From Gammaproteobacteria bacterium (GTDB lineage Bacteria > Pseudomonadota > Gammaproteobacteria > Natronospirales > REEB76): a stretch of 64,000 nucleotides of DNA. The notes beneath the pieces are model-generated. The model saw only the letters and a list, made by a program, of their open reading frames with translations. It made no database searches and was not told where the DNA came from. Positions 37,827 to 47,279 of this stretch are shown here, one piece after another. The position numbers were made by a program, and so were the translations under genes. The stretch is taken from NCBI GenBank assembly GCA_036383255.1, contig DASVOS010000004.1, forward strand, positions 124,001-188,000. The letters are read 5' to 3'. Numbering within the stretch: the first letter of the stretch is position 1; every line of letters starts with the position of its first letter.

Positions 37827-37942
37827 AATTCGGGCTCTTGTCGGTGAATTTTCCTGTCGGAACTATGTCTTTTTTAGTAGCATCAGGCAAACGGCGCGCC
37901 CGGCGCGCGCTCATATATATAGACCGTCTCCAGGGGAACCAC

Positions 37943-39280
37943 ATGAAAGCGGCAACGAACACGGCGGACCGTCGCAGCCTCGGCCTCGCCACCACCACGT
38001 CCATCGTGCTTGGCAACATGGTCGGCTCGGGCGTGTTCCTGCTGCCCGCCTCCATGGCCGCCTATGGCGCCTACAGCCTCTTGGGCTGGAGCGTGAGCAC
38101 GGTCGGCGCGCTGCTGCTCGCCTGGGTGTTCGCCAACCTCTCGCGCCGTCTGCCCAAGGCCGGCGGACCTTACGCTTATCCTCGTGAGGCCTTCGGCGAT
38201 TTCGCCGGCTTCCAGATCGCCTGGATCTACTGGCTCAGCATCGTGGCCACCAACGCCGCCATCGCCGTGGCCTTCGCGAGCTACCTCGTCATCTTCGTGC
38301 CTGGGCTGAAGGATCCGCTGTACGGCACCCTCGCCGCCCTGGCCGCGAGCTGGCTGCTAACGGGCATCAACATCCTGGGCGTGAAGGCCGCCGGCCGCCT
38401 GCAGCTCATCACCGTGGTGCTCAAGCTCACGCCGCTGGTGGTGCTGGCGGTGTTCGGCCTCAGCCACTTCAGCGGCGCCACCTTCAACTCCGGCCACACC
38501 ACCGAGGGCCCGCTCTCGGCGGTGAACTCCACCGCCGCGCTCGCCATGTGGGCGTTCCTGGGCCTGGAGTGCGCCACCGTGCCGGCGGACCACGTGAAGG
38601 ACCCGGAGAAGACCATCCCGCGCGCCACCCTGCTCGGCACCGTGATCGCCGGCGCGTTCTACATCGTCTGCACCTCGGTGGTGATGGGCATCATCCCCGC
38701 CGACGTGCTGGCGAAGTCCAACGCGCCCTTCGCCGACGCGGCGCAGCTCTTGTGGGGCGACTGGGCCGGCAAGCTCATCGCCGCCGCCGCGCTCATCTCC
38801 TGCTTCGGCGCCCTGAACGGCTGGATACTGATGCAGGGCCAGCTTCCCCAGGCGGTGGCCAACAACGGCCTCTTCCCCAAGGCGCTGGCGAAGGAATCGA
38901 AGTTCGGCACGCCGGTCACGGCGCTGGTCGTCTCCAGCGTCATCGCCAGCGGCTTGCTGCTCATGAGCTACTTCGGCAGCACCCTGAACGGCGGCCTGGG
39001 CCAGGCGCTGGTGCAGATGTTCAACATCCTGATCCTCATCACCACCTTCTTCACCCTGGTGCCCTACATGCTCTGCGCCCTGGCGGACGTGGTGCTCAGC
39101 CGCCGCGACAAGCGCGCGCCCAACGTGCGCATGCGCGATGTGGTGATCGCCTCCGGCGCCTTCGTGTTCGGCATCTGGGCCTGCTACGGCACCGGCAAGG
39201 ACTCGCTGTTCTACGGCACGCTCATGCTGCTCGCCGGCCTGCCCATCTACGTGTGGCAGACCCGCACCGCCAAGGCCTGA
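37943..39280 (+). CDS. APC superfamily amino-acid permease/antiporter
   Basis: The 445-aa, about 12-helix transporter has SIVLGNMVGSGVFLLPASMA in TM1, the substrate-backbone motif of AdiC/CadB-like members, and GGPYAYPREAFGDFAGF. It may import or exchange arginine-type amino acids, which would suit the divergent DDAH gene, but the substrate is inferred. AGGGGA lies before ATG 37943. A strong terminator follows. Confidence 0.9.
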   Translation: MKAATNTADRRSLGLATTTSIVLGNMVGSGVFLLPASMAAYGAYSLLGWSVSTVGALLLAWVFANLSRRLPKAGGPYAYPREAFGDFAGFQIAWIYWLSIVATNAAIAVAFASYLVIFVPGLKDPLYGTLAALAASWLLTGINILGVKAAGRLQLITVVLKLTPLVVLAVFGLSHFSGATFNSGHTTEGPLSAVNSTAALAMWAFLGLECATVPADHVKDPEKTIPRATLLGTVIAGAFYIVCTSVVMGIIPADVLAKSNAPFADAAQLLWGDWAGKLIAAAALISCFGALNGWILMQGQLPQAVANNGLFPKALAKESKFGTPVTALVVSSVIASGLLLMSYFGSTLNGGLGQALVQMFNILILITTFFTLVPYMLCALADVVLSRRDKRAPNVRMRDVVIASGAFVFGIWACYGTGKDSLFYGTLMLLAGLPIYVWQTRTAKA

Positions 39281-39292
39281 CCCGCTGAAAAG

Positions 39293-39330
39293 AAGAAGGC
39301 GCCGGCCTCGCGGCCGGCGCCTTCTTTTTT
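39293..39330. terminator. Strong rho-independent terminator
   Basis: AAGAAGGCGCCGGCC (39293-39307), loop TCGC, GGCCGGCGCCTTCTT (39312-39326) and then a T-run. The 15-bp stem with A and T tails can terminate both the permease gene and the convergent Rieske oxygenase operon. Confidence 0.9.
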
Positions 39331-39341
39331 GCGTCCGGGGC

Positions 39342-40412
39342 TCAGCGATAGGCTGCGCGAATCAACTCTTGGAAATGGTGCACGCCGGACTCCCGCTTGG
39401 GCGAGAGACGACCGGCCTGGTAGCTGCCGGAAGCGAGCCCCTTCTGCACCCGCTCACAGATGCCGATGTCCTCCTTCTGCACCTCGTCGCTGAAACTCAA
39501 GTCCTCGGCGATCATCTTCTTGGCTGCCGCTGATTCCATGTCGGTGTAGAAATAATCGAACAGCACTTGGCAGCGGTCCGCCGCCACCGGGACCACCCGA
39601 TTCGTCTGCAGCCGTCCCGGCAGGATGTTCAGCATCATGTTGGGATAGATGAAGTAGTAGTGGGCATCACCTGCGGTATAAGGGCCTTGGTCACCATCCA
39701 GGGGACTGTGCTGGTAGGAATACCAGGGGGCCGTGTGGGTGGTGTATTCCCGGTAATCCAGCAGCTTGTTCAGGCCCGGATGCACATGGGGCAGGTGGTA
39801 GCCTTCCAGGTAATTGTCCACGTAGGCCTTCCAGTTGCAGGCCACGTCGTAGACCACGTGGGAGTGATAACGGAACTTGCCGAGTTCGATGGGCCGGATG
39901 CGCGCGGTGATACCTTCCAGCAGCGTCGCGAGCGGCACCGGCGGCTCGCCCACGCAGGCGAACACCAGCCCTTCCCACTCCGCCACCTTGATCTCATCCA
40001 GGTGGATGCACTTGATGTCGAAGTCCTTGGCCTGCTGCATCTCGTGGGCGGCCCGCAACTGCCCGGCCAGGGTGTAGGTCCAGCCGTGGTACTTGCACTG
40101 GAGCTGGCGCGCGTTGCCGTCCGCGAGCGCGAGGGGCCCAGCCCGGTGCCGGCAGACGTTGAAGAAGCCGCGCAGCACGTGGTCGTCGCCCCGCACCAGG
40201 ATGATGGGCCGGCCGGCGATCTCCGCCACCACGTGGTCACCAGGATTCTTCAATTTTTCCGCGTGGCTGACGAGCTGCCAGGTGCGGGCGAATACCCGCT
40301 CCAGGTCGAAACCGTGGAAAGCCGGGTCTGCATAAGAGTAGCCCGGCAGCGTGGACGCTTCCTCCAGCGGCCGTGCCACGAAGTCGGCAGGATCGAAGCT
40401 CACAGGCTTCAT
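39342..40412 (-). CDS. Rieske [2Fe-2S] aromatic/choline-type oxygenase, alpha subunit
   Basis: The 356-aa protein has a Rieske site with C87/H89 in CRHRAGPL and C106/H109 in CKYHGW, and a mononuclear iron site with H206/H211 in NYLEGYHLPHVH. The overall pattern resembles choline/carnitine/glycine-betaine oxygenases. No reductase or ferredoxin gene is adjacent. Its ATG overlaps the stop of the MFS gene (ATGA), so translation is coupled. The substrate is unknown. Confidence 0.88.
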   Translation of the reverse strand: MKPVSFDPADFVARPLEEASTLPGYSYADPAFHGFDLERVFARTWQLVSHAEKLKNPGDHVVAEIAGRPIILVRGDDHVLRGFFNVCRHRAGPLALADGNARQLQCKYHGWTYTLAGQLRAAHEMQQAKDFDIKCIHLDEIKVAEWEGLVFACVGEPPVPLATLLEGITARIRPIELGKFRYHSHVVYDVACNWKAYVDNYLEGYHLPHVHPGLNKLLDYREYTTHTAPWYSYQHSPLDGDQGPYTAGDAHYYFIYPNMMLNILPGRLQTNRVVPVAADRCQVLFDYFYTDMESAAAKKMIAEDLSFSDEVQKEDIGICERVQKGLASGSYQAGRLSPKRESGVHHFQELIRAAYR

Positions 40413-41686
40413 CCGCCCACCGCCGGCTGCGTCATCTCGGGCTCCAGGTGGCCCGGCCGCGTGGTGCGCCAGGCGATGAAGGCGGCGCAGAGCAGGATGA
40501 AGGCGGCCAGCAGGAACGGCGCGCCAGGGATGCCCCAGGCGGCATAGGCACCGATGGCGATGGCGAAGCTCTGGGTGAAGAGGCCAGGGCCGATGCAGCT
40601 GGCGATGCCCATGAGGCTGGAGAGCGCGCCCTGCAGTTGGCCCTGCTCCGTGGGTTCCACCAGGTGGGTCATGATGCCCTGGGCGGAAGGGTTGGCGATG
40701 CCCCACAGCGACATCACCGGCACGCCCAGCCAGAACCAGTAGCCGGTGGGCGCGAAGCCGTAGATGGCGAAGCCAGTAGCACCGAACAAGAGGCCCAGCA
40801 CCAGGGACTTGCGTTCGCCGAGCTTGCGCACGATGGGCTTCACCAAGCCGCCCTGCACGATCACGGCGCAGATGCCCACGCCCATGAGCATGTAGCCCAC
40901 GTAGAGCGCGTCCCAGTGATAGCGGTAAGCCATATACAGCACCGCGGTGCTGGGCAGCACGGCGTGGGCCGTGTTCATGAGGAACTGGGAAGTGGCGAGA
41001 CCCGCGAGGATGGGGTGCGAGCGGAGCAGCACCAGCGCGCCCACCGGGTTGGCCTTCTTCCAGGAGAAGGACTTGGCGCGCTTCTCCGGCGGCAACGACT
41101 CCGGCAACACGAAGAAGCCGTAGCCGGCGTTGATGAGCGCCAGACCCGCCGCGAACCAGAACGGCAGGCGCGGCGCGATGTGTCCCAGCACGCCGCCGAC
41201 GAAAGGACCGAGCACGAAGCCGATGCCGAAGGCGGCGCCGATCATGCCGAAGGCGCCGGCGCGCTTCTCCTTGGGTGTGACGTCGGCGATGTAGGCGCCG
41301 GCGGTGCTGATGCTGGCGGCGCAGATGCCGGAGATGATGCGGCCCGCGAACAGCCAATACAGGTTGGGCGCCACGGCCATGAGCAGGAAGTCGAGGCCGA
41401 GACCCGTGCAGGAGATGAGGATCACGGTGCGGCGGCCGAAACGGTCCGAGAGCACGCCCTGCAGGGGCGAGAACAGGAACTGCATCAGCGCCCAGCCGGT
41501 GCCGAACAGCCCGTAGATCTCGGCGGCCTTCACCGGATCGCCAGCCATGAAGCTCTGCACCAGCATGGGCAGCACCGGGATGATCATGCCGAAGGCCAGC
41601 ATGTCGATGACCACGGTGACGAGGATGAAGGCCAGCGCGGCTCTGCGGTTCTTCAAGAGGAGGACTCCACTCCGGGTATCGCCCAT
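40409..41686 (-). CDS. TetA-like major facilitator superfamily transporter
   Basis: The 425-aa, 12-helix protein has the MFS loop GVLSDRFGRRTVIL between TM2 and TM3 and the antiporter motif GAAFGIGFVLGPFVGG in TM5, as in TetA-type drug efflux pumps. It probably exports a small molecule by proton antiport. It is third in a four-gene operon (DUF1761, glyoxalase-fold, MFS, Rieske oxygenase), so its substrate may be that of the oxygenase. Confidence 0.88.
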   Translation of the reverse strand: MGDTRSGVLLLKNRRAALAFILVTVVIDMLAFGMIIPVLPMLVQSFMAGDPVKAAEIYGLFGTGWALMQFLFSPLQGVLSDRFGRRTVILISCTGLGLDFLLMAVAPNLYWLFAGRIISGICAASISTAGAYIADVTPKEKRAGAFGMIGAAFGIGFVLGPFVGGVLGHIAPRLPFWFAAGLALINAGYGFFVLPESLPPEKRAKSFSWKKANPVGALVLLRSHPILAGLATSQFLMNTAHAVLPSTAVLYMAYRYHWDALYVGYMLMGVGICAVIVQGGLVKPIVRKLGERKSLVLGLLFGATGFAIYGFAPTGYWFWLGVPVMSLWGIANPSAQGIMTHLVEPTEQGQLQGALSSLMGIASCIGPGLFTQSFAIAIGAYAAWGIPGAPFLLAAFILLCAAFIAWRTTRPGHLEPEMTQPAVGG

Positions 41687-41710
41687 TATCCCCGAGCAGG
41701 GTGCTTTGCG

Positions 41711-42115
41711 TCAGCCGGCGATCTCGTCGTAGCCGCGGCCGAGGAACTGCAGCAGGCAGATGCCGTGGCCGAAGGGATCCGCGAGGTGCGCGATGCGTCC
41801 CCACTTGTGGGTCTCGATGGGATCTTCAAGCACCGCGCCCGCCGCCACGGCCGCCTTCACGGCGGATTCCACGTCCGGCACGACGAAGTCCAGGTGCACG
41901 GGCGTCCAATGGCGCCGGTAGTCCCGGGCCTGGGTGAGGCCCGACGCCGCCGGCGTGCCCGCCGCCTTCACCAGGAGGTAGAGGGGCGAACTCATGCCCA
42001 GTAGCTCTACCCCTTCCCTGCCGAAGCGGCGCCCGACCTTGAGGCTGAAAGCCTCCGTGTAGAAGGCGACGCCCTTCTCCAAGTCGTCCACGTCGATGTT
42101 CGCTAGCAGCTCCAT
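41711..42115 (-). CDS. Glyoxalase/VOC superfamily protein
   Basis: The 134-aa protein shows the VOC pattern: ANIDVDDLEKGVAFYTEAFS, a second half with VHLDFVVPDVESAVKAAVAA and HLADPFGHGICLLQF. Such proteins are lyases, dioxygenases or antibiotic-binding proteins. The start ATG overlaps the preceding stop in TGATG. It is separated from the MFS gene by 24 bases. Confidence 0.85.
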   Translation of the reverse strand: MELLANIDVDDLEKGVAFYTEAFSLKVGRRFGREGVELLGMSSPLYLLVKAAGTPAASGLTQARDYRRHWTPVHLDFVVPDVESAVKAAVAAGAVLEDPIETHKWGRIAHLADPFGHGICLLQFLGRGYDEIAG

Positions 42116-42519
42116 CAGTGCCAGAGGCCGAGCACCAGGCCGAAGATGAGGAACTGCACCGTGTGATAGCCGCCGTCGATGGCCCAGGCCAGGGTCGAGC
42201 GGCCGGCGAACTGGTAGTTGATGCCGAAGCTCGCCGCCACGAAGCAGAAGCCTGCCACCGCGCCCATCGTCAGTGCGCGGCCGAGTTCGGGTTCCGGCCC
42301 CAGCATCCAGGCGAAGGCAAACGCGGCGATGAGCGCGAACAGGAAGCTCACGGCGAACACCCGCGCCGGATGATGCCCCTCGCCCGTCTTTTCGCCCCGG
42401 TTCATCTCGCGGTTCCAGGCGGTGCCGAAGAGCTTGGCGGAGTACCACGGCCCTCCCAGGAGGAACGTGGCGGCCGCGGCCACGACGATGGCCAGGATGT
42501 TCAGTCCGTATGCGTGCAT
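42115..42519 (-). CDS. DUF1761 family membrane protein
   Basis: The 134-aa four-helix protein has LLGGPWYSAKLFGTAWNREM, the conserved GGxWYS..LFG segment of DUF1761, and GINYQFAGRSTLAWAIDGGY near the C-terminus. Its function is unknown. It is the first gene of the Rieske/MFS operon. Confidence 0.85.
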   Translation of the reverse strand: MHAYGLNILAIVVAAAATFLLGGPWYSAKLFGTAWNREMNRGEKTGEGHHPARVFAVSFLFALIAAFAFAWMLGPEPELGRALTMGAVAGFCFVAASFGINYQFAGRSTLAWAIDGGYHTVQFLIFGLVLGLWH

Positions 42520-42573
42520 GATCTATCCCCAATGTTGCCCCGGATCGAGTATAGCCGGGCCTGAAAAGAACGA

Positions 42574-42592
42574 AGCCCGGCGGGGCCGGGCT
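42574..42592 (-). terminator. Terminator of the 42615-42893 gene
   Basis: AGCCCGGC/GCCGGGCT with a three-base loop, followed on the minus strand by CGTTCTTTT. Confidence 0.7.
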
Positions 42593-42614
42593 CATGGACA
42601 GGTACGGGGCGCCC

Positions 42615-42893
42615 TCAGCGGCCCATGAAATGTCCGAGGATGGACATCAGGTTCACCAGCCCCCATACCGCCCAGATCGCCAGGGTGAGACCGGGCATGG
42701 GCTTGCGCTTCACCAGCCAGTAGATCCCCGCGGGGATGCCCACCAGCACGAACGCGATAAGGACCGGCATCAGCGCGGCGCCCAGCACGTAGCCGATGCC
42801 CGCGGCGCTGGTAGGCGCCACGCCAGACAGCAGCGCCACCAGTACCCCGACTACCAGCGAAGCCGCCAGCAACCCTATGAAGCTCTTGGACAT
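42615..42893 (-). CDS. Small three-helix membrane protein, function unknown
   Basis: The 92-aa product has hydrophobic segments at about 5-25, 38-56 and 67-88, with a basic turn YWLVKRKPMPG between the last two. ATG 42891-42893 follows AGGGGA by about five bases. It is flanked by terminators on both sides, so it is transcribed alone. I do not recognise a family. Confidence 0.7.
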   Translation of the reverse strand: MSKSFIGLLAASLVVGVLVALLSGVAPTSAAGIGYVLGAALMPVLIAFVLVGIPAGIYWLVKRKPMPGLTLAIWAVWGLVNLMSILGHFMGR

Positions 42894-42964
42894 GAGGTTC
42901 CCCTTCATCAAGGTATTAACCCGCAGGAGTATAGCTTTCCGCTGAGGAAGCAGGGCCCACGAAC

Positions 42965-42991
42965 GGAAAGCCCGGCGGAGCCGGGCTTTCC
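42965..42991 (-). terminator. Terminator of the prp operon
   Basis: GGAAAGCCCGGC (42965-42976), loop GGA, GCCGGGCTTTCC (42980-42991), a 12-bp perfect stem 24 bases after the prpD stop. Confidence 0.75.
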
Positions 42992-43014
42992 TTCACGTCA
43001 TTGCGCGGTCCAGG

Positions 43015-44463
43015 TCACACCGTCCACATACCCATGAAGTCGGTGACCGAAGCCGCCTCGAGCTTCTTCTGGTCGCCGCAGAGCGCGTTGATGGACGCGC
43101 ACTGGCGGGCCGAGAGCCGGCCGGCGATGGCCTTCTCGAACTTGTTCACCAGCACCGGGATGCCCTCGGCGCGGCGCTTGCGGTGGCCGATGGGGAACTC
43201 CACCTCCACCCGCTCGGTCTTGGCGCCGCCCTTGAAGAACACCTGGATGGCGTTGCCGATGTAGCGCTTCGCCGGATCGTAGTAGTCCTTGGTGTACTTG
43301 CCGTTCTCGCGCACTTCCATCTTGGAGCGCAGCTTGTCCACGCGCGGGTCCTGGGCGACGGCGTCCTCGTAGTCCCCCGCGGTGAGGCGGCCGTGGATCA
43401 GCGGGATGGCGACCATGTACTGGATGCAGTGGTCCCGGTCCGCGGGGTTCGCGAGTTCCCCGGTCTTGTCGATGATGCGTACGCCAGGCTCCTGGGTCTC
43501 GATCACGATCTTCTCGATCTCGCCGAGCTTGTCCTTCACCTTGACGTGCAGGGCCATGGCGGCCTCGACTGCGGTCTGGGCATGGAACTCCGCCGGGAAC
43601 GAGATCTTGATGAGCACGTTCTCCATGACGTAGCTGCCGTACTTGCGCTGGAACTTGAAGGGCTGGCCCTTGAACAGCACGTCGTAGAAGCCCCAGGTCT
43701 TGGCCGTGAGTGCGGAGGGGTAGCCCATCTCGCCCTTGAGGGCCATGAGGCCGTGGCGCACGGCGCGGCTGGTGGCGTCACCCGCCGCCCAGCTCTTGCG
43801 GGAGCCGGTATTGGGGGCGTGGCGATAGGTGCGCAGCGCGCCGCCGTCGATCCAGGCGTTGGAGACGGCGTTGATCACGTCCTCGCGGCTGCCACCCAGC
43901 ATGTGGGTCACCACGGCGGTGGAGGCGACGCGCACCAGCAGGACGTGGTCCAGGCCCACCCGGTTGTAGCTGTTCTCGAGCGCCAGCACGCCCTGGATCT
44001 CGTGGGCCTTGATCATGGCCGTGAGCACGTCCTTGATGGTGAGCGGCTTCTTGCCCTCGGCGATGTTGCGGCGCGACACGTAGTCCGCCACCGCCAGGAT
44101 GCCGCCCAGGTTGTCGGAGGGGTGGCCCCACTCCGCCGCGAGCCAGGTGTCGTTGAAGTCCAGCCAGCGCACCATGGCGCCGATGTTGAACGCGGCCTGC
44201 ACCGGATCCAGCTCGAAGCTCGTGCCCGGCACCCGCGCGCCGCCCTGCAGGGTGGCGCCCGGCACCACCGGCCCCAGCAGCTTGGTGCAGGCCGGGTAGT
44301 CGAGGGCGAGCATGCCGCAGCCCAGGGTGTCCATGAGGATGTAGCGCGCGGTCTTGTAGGCCTCGGCGCTCTTCACCTTGTAGTCGCAGACGTAGTCGGC
44401 GATGTCCTTCAGGACCTGGTCGGGGGCGGGACGCTTGGCGGAACGGATGTCATGGCCACTCAT
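43015..44463 (-). CDS. prpD: 2-methylcitrate dehydratase
   Basis: The 482-aa MmgE/PrpD-family enzyme dehydrates 2-methylcitrate to 2-methyl-cis-aconitate in the propionyl-CoA-degrading methylcitrate cycle. It has [39 protein letters not shown] and the late [19 protein letters not shown] segment. No acnD/prpF genes are present, so PrpD performs this step. Confidence 0.95.
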   Translation of the reverse strand: MSGHDIRSAKRPAPDQVLKDIADYVCDYKVKSAEAYKTARYILMDTLGCGMLALDYPACTKLLGPVVPGATLQGGARVPGTSFELDPVQAAFNIGAMVRWLDFNDTWLAAEWGHPSDNLGGILAVADYVSRRNIAEGKKPLTIKDVLTAMIKAHEIQGVLALENSYNRVGLDHVLLVRVASTAVVTHMLGGSREDVINAVSNAWIDGGALRTYRHAPNTGSRKSWAAGDATSRAVRHGLMALKGEMGYPSALTAKTWGFYDVLFKGQPFKFQRKYGSYVMENVLIKISFPAEFHAQTAVEAAMALHVKVKDKLGEIEKIVIETQEPGVRIIDKTGELANPADRDHCIQYMVAIPLIHGRLTAGDYEDAVAQDPRVDKLRSKMEVRENGKYTKDYYDPAKRYIGNAIQVFFKGGAKTERVEVEFPIGHRKRRAEGIPVLVNKFEKAIAGRLSARQCASINALCGDQKKLEAASVTDFMGMWTV

Positions 44464-44481
44464 CTATGTTTCCTTTCTCTC

Positions 44482-45648
44482 TTACTTGCGCTTTTCGATT
44501 GAAATGAACTTCTGGTCTTCGGGGCCAACGTAGTTGGCGCTCGGGCGGATGATCTTGCCGTCGGCGCGCTGCTCGATGACGTGGGCGCTCCAGCCGGTGG
44601 TGCGGGCGATCACGAACAGCGGCGTGAACATGGCGGTGGGCACGCCCATCATGTGGTAGGACACGGCCGAGAACCAGTCCAGGTTCGGGAACATGTTCTT
44701 GGTCTTCTTCATCACCGCCTCGAGGCGCTCGGCGATGTTGTAGAGCTTCATGTCCCCGGCGCCCTTGGACAGCTCGCAGGCGACCTTCTTGATCACCACG
44801 TTGCGCGGGTCGCTCACGGTGTACACCGGGTGGCCGAAGCCGATGATGACTTCCTTGGCCTCCACGCGGCGGCGGATGTCCGCCTCCGCCTCGTCCGGGT
44901 TGCCGTAGCGGCTCTGGATCTCGAACGCCACCTCGTTGGCGCCGCCGTGCTTGGGGCCGCGCAGGGCGCCGATGCCGCCGGCGATGCAGGAGTACATGTC
45001 GGAGCCCGTGCCGGCGATGACGCGGGCGGTGAAGGTGGAGGCGTTGAACTCGTGCTCGGCGTAGAGGATCAGCGAGGTGTGCATGGCGCGCACCCAGGCG
45101 TCCGAGGGCTCGCTGCCGTGCAGCAGGTGCAGGAAGTGGCCGCCCACGGAGTCGTCGTCCGTCTCCACCTCGATGCGACGGCCGTCGTGGCTGAAGTGGT
45201 ACCAGTAGCAGAGCATGGAGCCCAGGGAAGCCACCAGCCGGTCCGCGATGTCGCGGGCGCCGGCGGCGTTGTGGTCGTCCTTCTCCGGCAGCGCGCAGCC
45301 CAGCGCCGAGACGCCGGTGCGCATCACGTCCATGGGATAGCTCGCGGCGGGCAGCGCCTCCAGGGCGGCGCGCACCACCTGAGGCAGGCCGCGCAGGCGC
45401 TTGAGCTTGGCCTTGTAGCCCTTGAGCTCGGCGCGGTTCGGCAGCTTGCCGTGGACGAGGAGGTAGGCCACCTCCTCGAAGTCGCACTTCTCGGCGATGT
45501 CGAGGATGTCATAGCCGCGGTAGTGCAGGTCGTTGCCGCTGCGGCCCACGGTGCAGAGCGCGGTGTTGCCGGCCACCACGCCCGAGAGGGCGACGGACTT
45601 CTTGGCCTTGGGGGCGGCGGCCGGGGCCGGAGTGTTGGTATCAGCCAT
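44482..45648 (-). CDS. prpC: 2-methylcitrate synthase
   Basis: The 388-aa citrate-synthase-fold enzyme condenses propionyl-CoA with oxaloacetate. It has [20 protein letters not shown], the catalytic His segment GAANEVAFE-like ([11 protein letters not shown]) and [14 protein letters not shown]. Its place between prpB and prpD separates it from citrate synthase gltA. Confidence 0.95.
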   Translation of the reverse strand: MADTNTPAPAAAPKAKKSVALSGVVAGNTALCTVGRSGNDLHYRGYDILDIAEKCDFEEVAYLLVHGKLPNRAELKGYKAKLKRLRGLPQVVRAALEALPAASYPMDVMRTGVSALGCALPEKDDHNAAGARDIADRLVASLGSMLCYWYHFSHDGRRIEVETDDDSVGGHFLHLLHGSEPSDAWVRAMHTSLILYAEHEFNASTFTARVIAGTGSDMYSCIAGGIGALRGPKHGGANEVAFEIQSRYGNPDEAEADIRRRVEAKEVIIGFGHPVYTVSDPRNVVIKKVACELSKGAGDMKLYNIAERLEAVMKKTKNMFPNLDWFSAVSYHMMGVPTAMFTPLFVIARTTGWSAHVIEQRADGKIIRPSANYVGPEDQKFISIEKRK

Positions 45649-45676
45649 GTTCCTGCTCCTGATGAGACCGAACTAC

Positions 45677-46567
45677 TTAACTTTTCTTGCCGTCCTGTTT
45701 GAATAACTCGTCGAGCTTCTTCTCGTAGTCCATGTAGCCGAGCACGTCGTAGAGCTCGGCGCGGGTCTGCATGCTGTCCAGCACGCCCTTCTGGGTGCCG
45801 CGGGCCCGCAGCTCCGCGTACACCCGCTCCGCCGCCTTGCTCATGGCGCGGAACGCGGAGAGCGGATAGAGCACCAGGCGCACGCCGGCGTCGCCCAGCT
45901 CCTTGGTGGTGAACATGGGCGTCTTGCCGAACTCGGTGATGTTCGCCAGCACCGGCACCTTCACGGCTTTCGTGAACTGCTTGTACTCGTCCAGGGTCGT
46001 GAGCGCTTCGGCGAAGATCATGTCGGCGCCTGCCTCCACATACTTCGCCGCACGGTCCAGTGCGGCCTGCTGGCCCTCGCTGGCGTGGGCGTCGGTGCGG
46101 GCCATGATCACGAACTTGGGATCACTGCGCCCGTCCACCGCCGACTTGATGCGGTCGCACATCTCGGCGGCGTCCACCAGCTCCTTGCCGGGCCGGTGGC
46201 CGCAGCGCTTGGCGGCCACCTGGTCCTCGATGTGCATGCCGGCGGCGCCGGCACGGATCATCTCGGCAGCGGTGCGGGAGATGTTGAAGGCCGAGCCCCA
46301 GCCGGTGTCCGCATCCACCAGCAACGGCAGTTCGGTGGCGCCGCTGATGCGGCGGATGTCCTCGCAGACATCGTTGAGGGAGGTCATGCCGAGATCCGGC
46401 AGGCCGAAGGAGGCGTTCGCCACCCCGGCGCCGGAGAGATAGAGGGCCTTGAAGCCGGCCCGCTCCGCCAGGAGCGCCGCGTAGGCGTTGACGGCGCCCG
46501 CCACCTGCAGGGGACGTTCGGCTTCGAGCGCGGACCAGAACCGCGCGCCGGCGGAAGCATGAGCCAT
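45677..46567 (-). CDS. prpB: 2-methylisocitrate lyase
   Basis: The 296-aa TIM-barrel enzyme splits 2-methylisocitrate to pyruvate and succinate. It has [33 protein letters not shown] with catalytic Cys122, and [11 protein letters not shown]. It is first in the prpBCD operon; the regulator PrpR is not in the window. Confidence 0.96.
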   Translation of the reverse strand: MAHASAGARFWSALEAERPLQVAGAVNAYAALLAERAGFKALYLSGAGVANASFGLPDLGMTSLNDVCEDIRRISGATELPLLVDADTGWGSAFNISRTAAEMIRAGAAGMHIEDQVAAKRCGHRPGKELVDAAEMCDRIKSAVDGRSDPKFVIMARTDAHASEGQQAALDRAAKYVEAGADMIFAEALTTLDEYKQFTKAVKVPVLANITEFGKTPMFTTKELGDAGVRLVLYPLSAFRAMSKAAERVYAELRARGTQKGVLDSMQTRAELYDVLGYMDYEKKLDELFKQDGKKS

Positions 46568-46628
46568 GGCGGGACCTCTAGGGATGCCGGCCGGAGCCGG
46601 GCTTAAGAGCCGCCTATTTTACCGGTTT

Positions 46629-46643
46629 TGCATTCCCCACGCC
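46629..46643 (-). promoter_or_regulatory. Possible sigma-54 promoter of prpB
   Basis: On the minus strand GGCGTGGGGAATGCA has GG and GC separated by ten bases, the -24/-12 spacing of RpoN promoters, 62 bases before the prpB ATG. The match outside the GG/GC cores is partial (GGC for TGGCAC, ATGCA for TTGCA). Enteric prp operons use sigma-54 with PrpR. Confidence 0.3.
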
Positions 46644-46660
46644 CCATCTGGCAAGTCGGC

Positions 46661-47278
46661 TCAGCCATCCATGGCCCGGGTATGGATGCCGCACTCCTGG
46701 TCCTGCTTCGGCCCCTTGCTGGGATCGTAGTAATCCTCGTTCATGGGCAGCTTGTGGGCGAGGCAATAGTCGATGGCCTGCATCTGGGTCCAGTCAAGCA
46801 TGGGATAGACCGCGAGCATGCCGCCTCGCATGCGCGCGTAGGGGAAGAACCGGCGCTCGGCACTCTCCTCGCGCATGACCCCGGACAGCCAGACCTTCGG
46901 CGCTTCGGCCTTGAGCGCCTGCTGCAGGGGATCGAACTTCACGACCCGGGTGAAGTGGGCGAACGCGGGGCTCTCGACCTCGGGTACCGGCAGTTGCGGG
47001 GCACGGTAGACCTTAAGATTCAGCTTGAACATCCGAGTGTAGATCTCCATGAGCTCGCGGGTGCGCCCGGTCTCATGGCCGTGGACGATGGTCACCACGC
47101 GCATGTCCGGCATGGCATCCGTCACGAGCTTGAGCATGACGCCGGCGGTGGGGCCGAAACTGGTGGTGAGGATCACGTCGCGCCCGTAGCGCTCCACCAT
47201 GCGGCGGATGCGCGCCGCCGCATCCAGCATCTCCAATTCACTGTCGAGCCGTACAGCGTCCGGCGGCCGATCTGTCAT
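46661..47278 (-). CDS. PAPS-reductase-like PP-loop protein
   Basis: The 205-aa protein resembles CysH: TTSFGPTAGVMLKLV (PP-loop position), KLNLKVYRAPQLP, and the C-terminal catalytic Cys196 in QECGIHTRAMDG. There is no CC...CxxC Fe-S motif of APS reductases. The usual TDTGYLFPET block reads TIVHGHETGRT. It is shorter than E. coli CysH (244 aa), and no other sulphur-assimilation gene is near. It is coupled to the upstream oxidoreductase (one-base gap). Confidence 0.75.
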   Translation of the reverse strand: MTDRPPDAVRLDSELEMLDAAARIRRMVERYGRDVILTTSFGPTAGVMLKLVTDAMPDMRVVTIVHGHETGRTRELMEIYTRMFKLNLKVYRAPQLPVPEVESPAFAHFTRVVKFDPLQQALKAEAPKVWLSGVMREESAERRFFPYARMRGGMLAVYPMLDWTQMQAIDYCLAHKLPMNEDYYDPSKGPKQDQECGIHTRAMDG

Positions 47279-47279
47279 C

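Noticed and set aside
39342-41804. Apparent 820-residue MFS-Rieske fusion
   Set aside because: The N-terminal half is a wrong-frame reading of the MFS gene; the Rieske gene starts at 40412 with an ATGA overlap.
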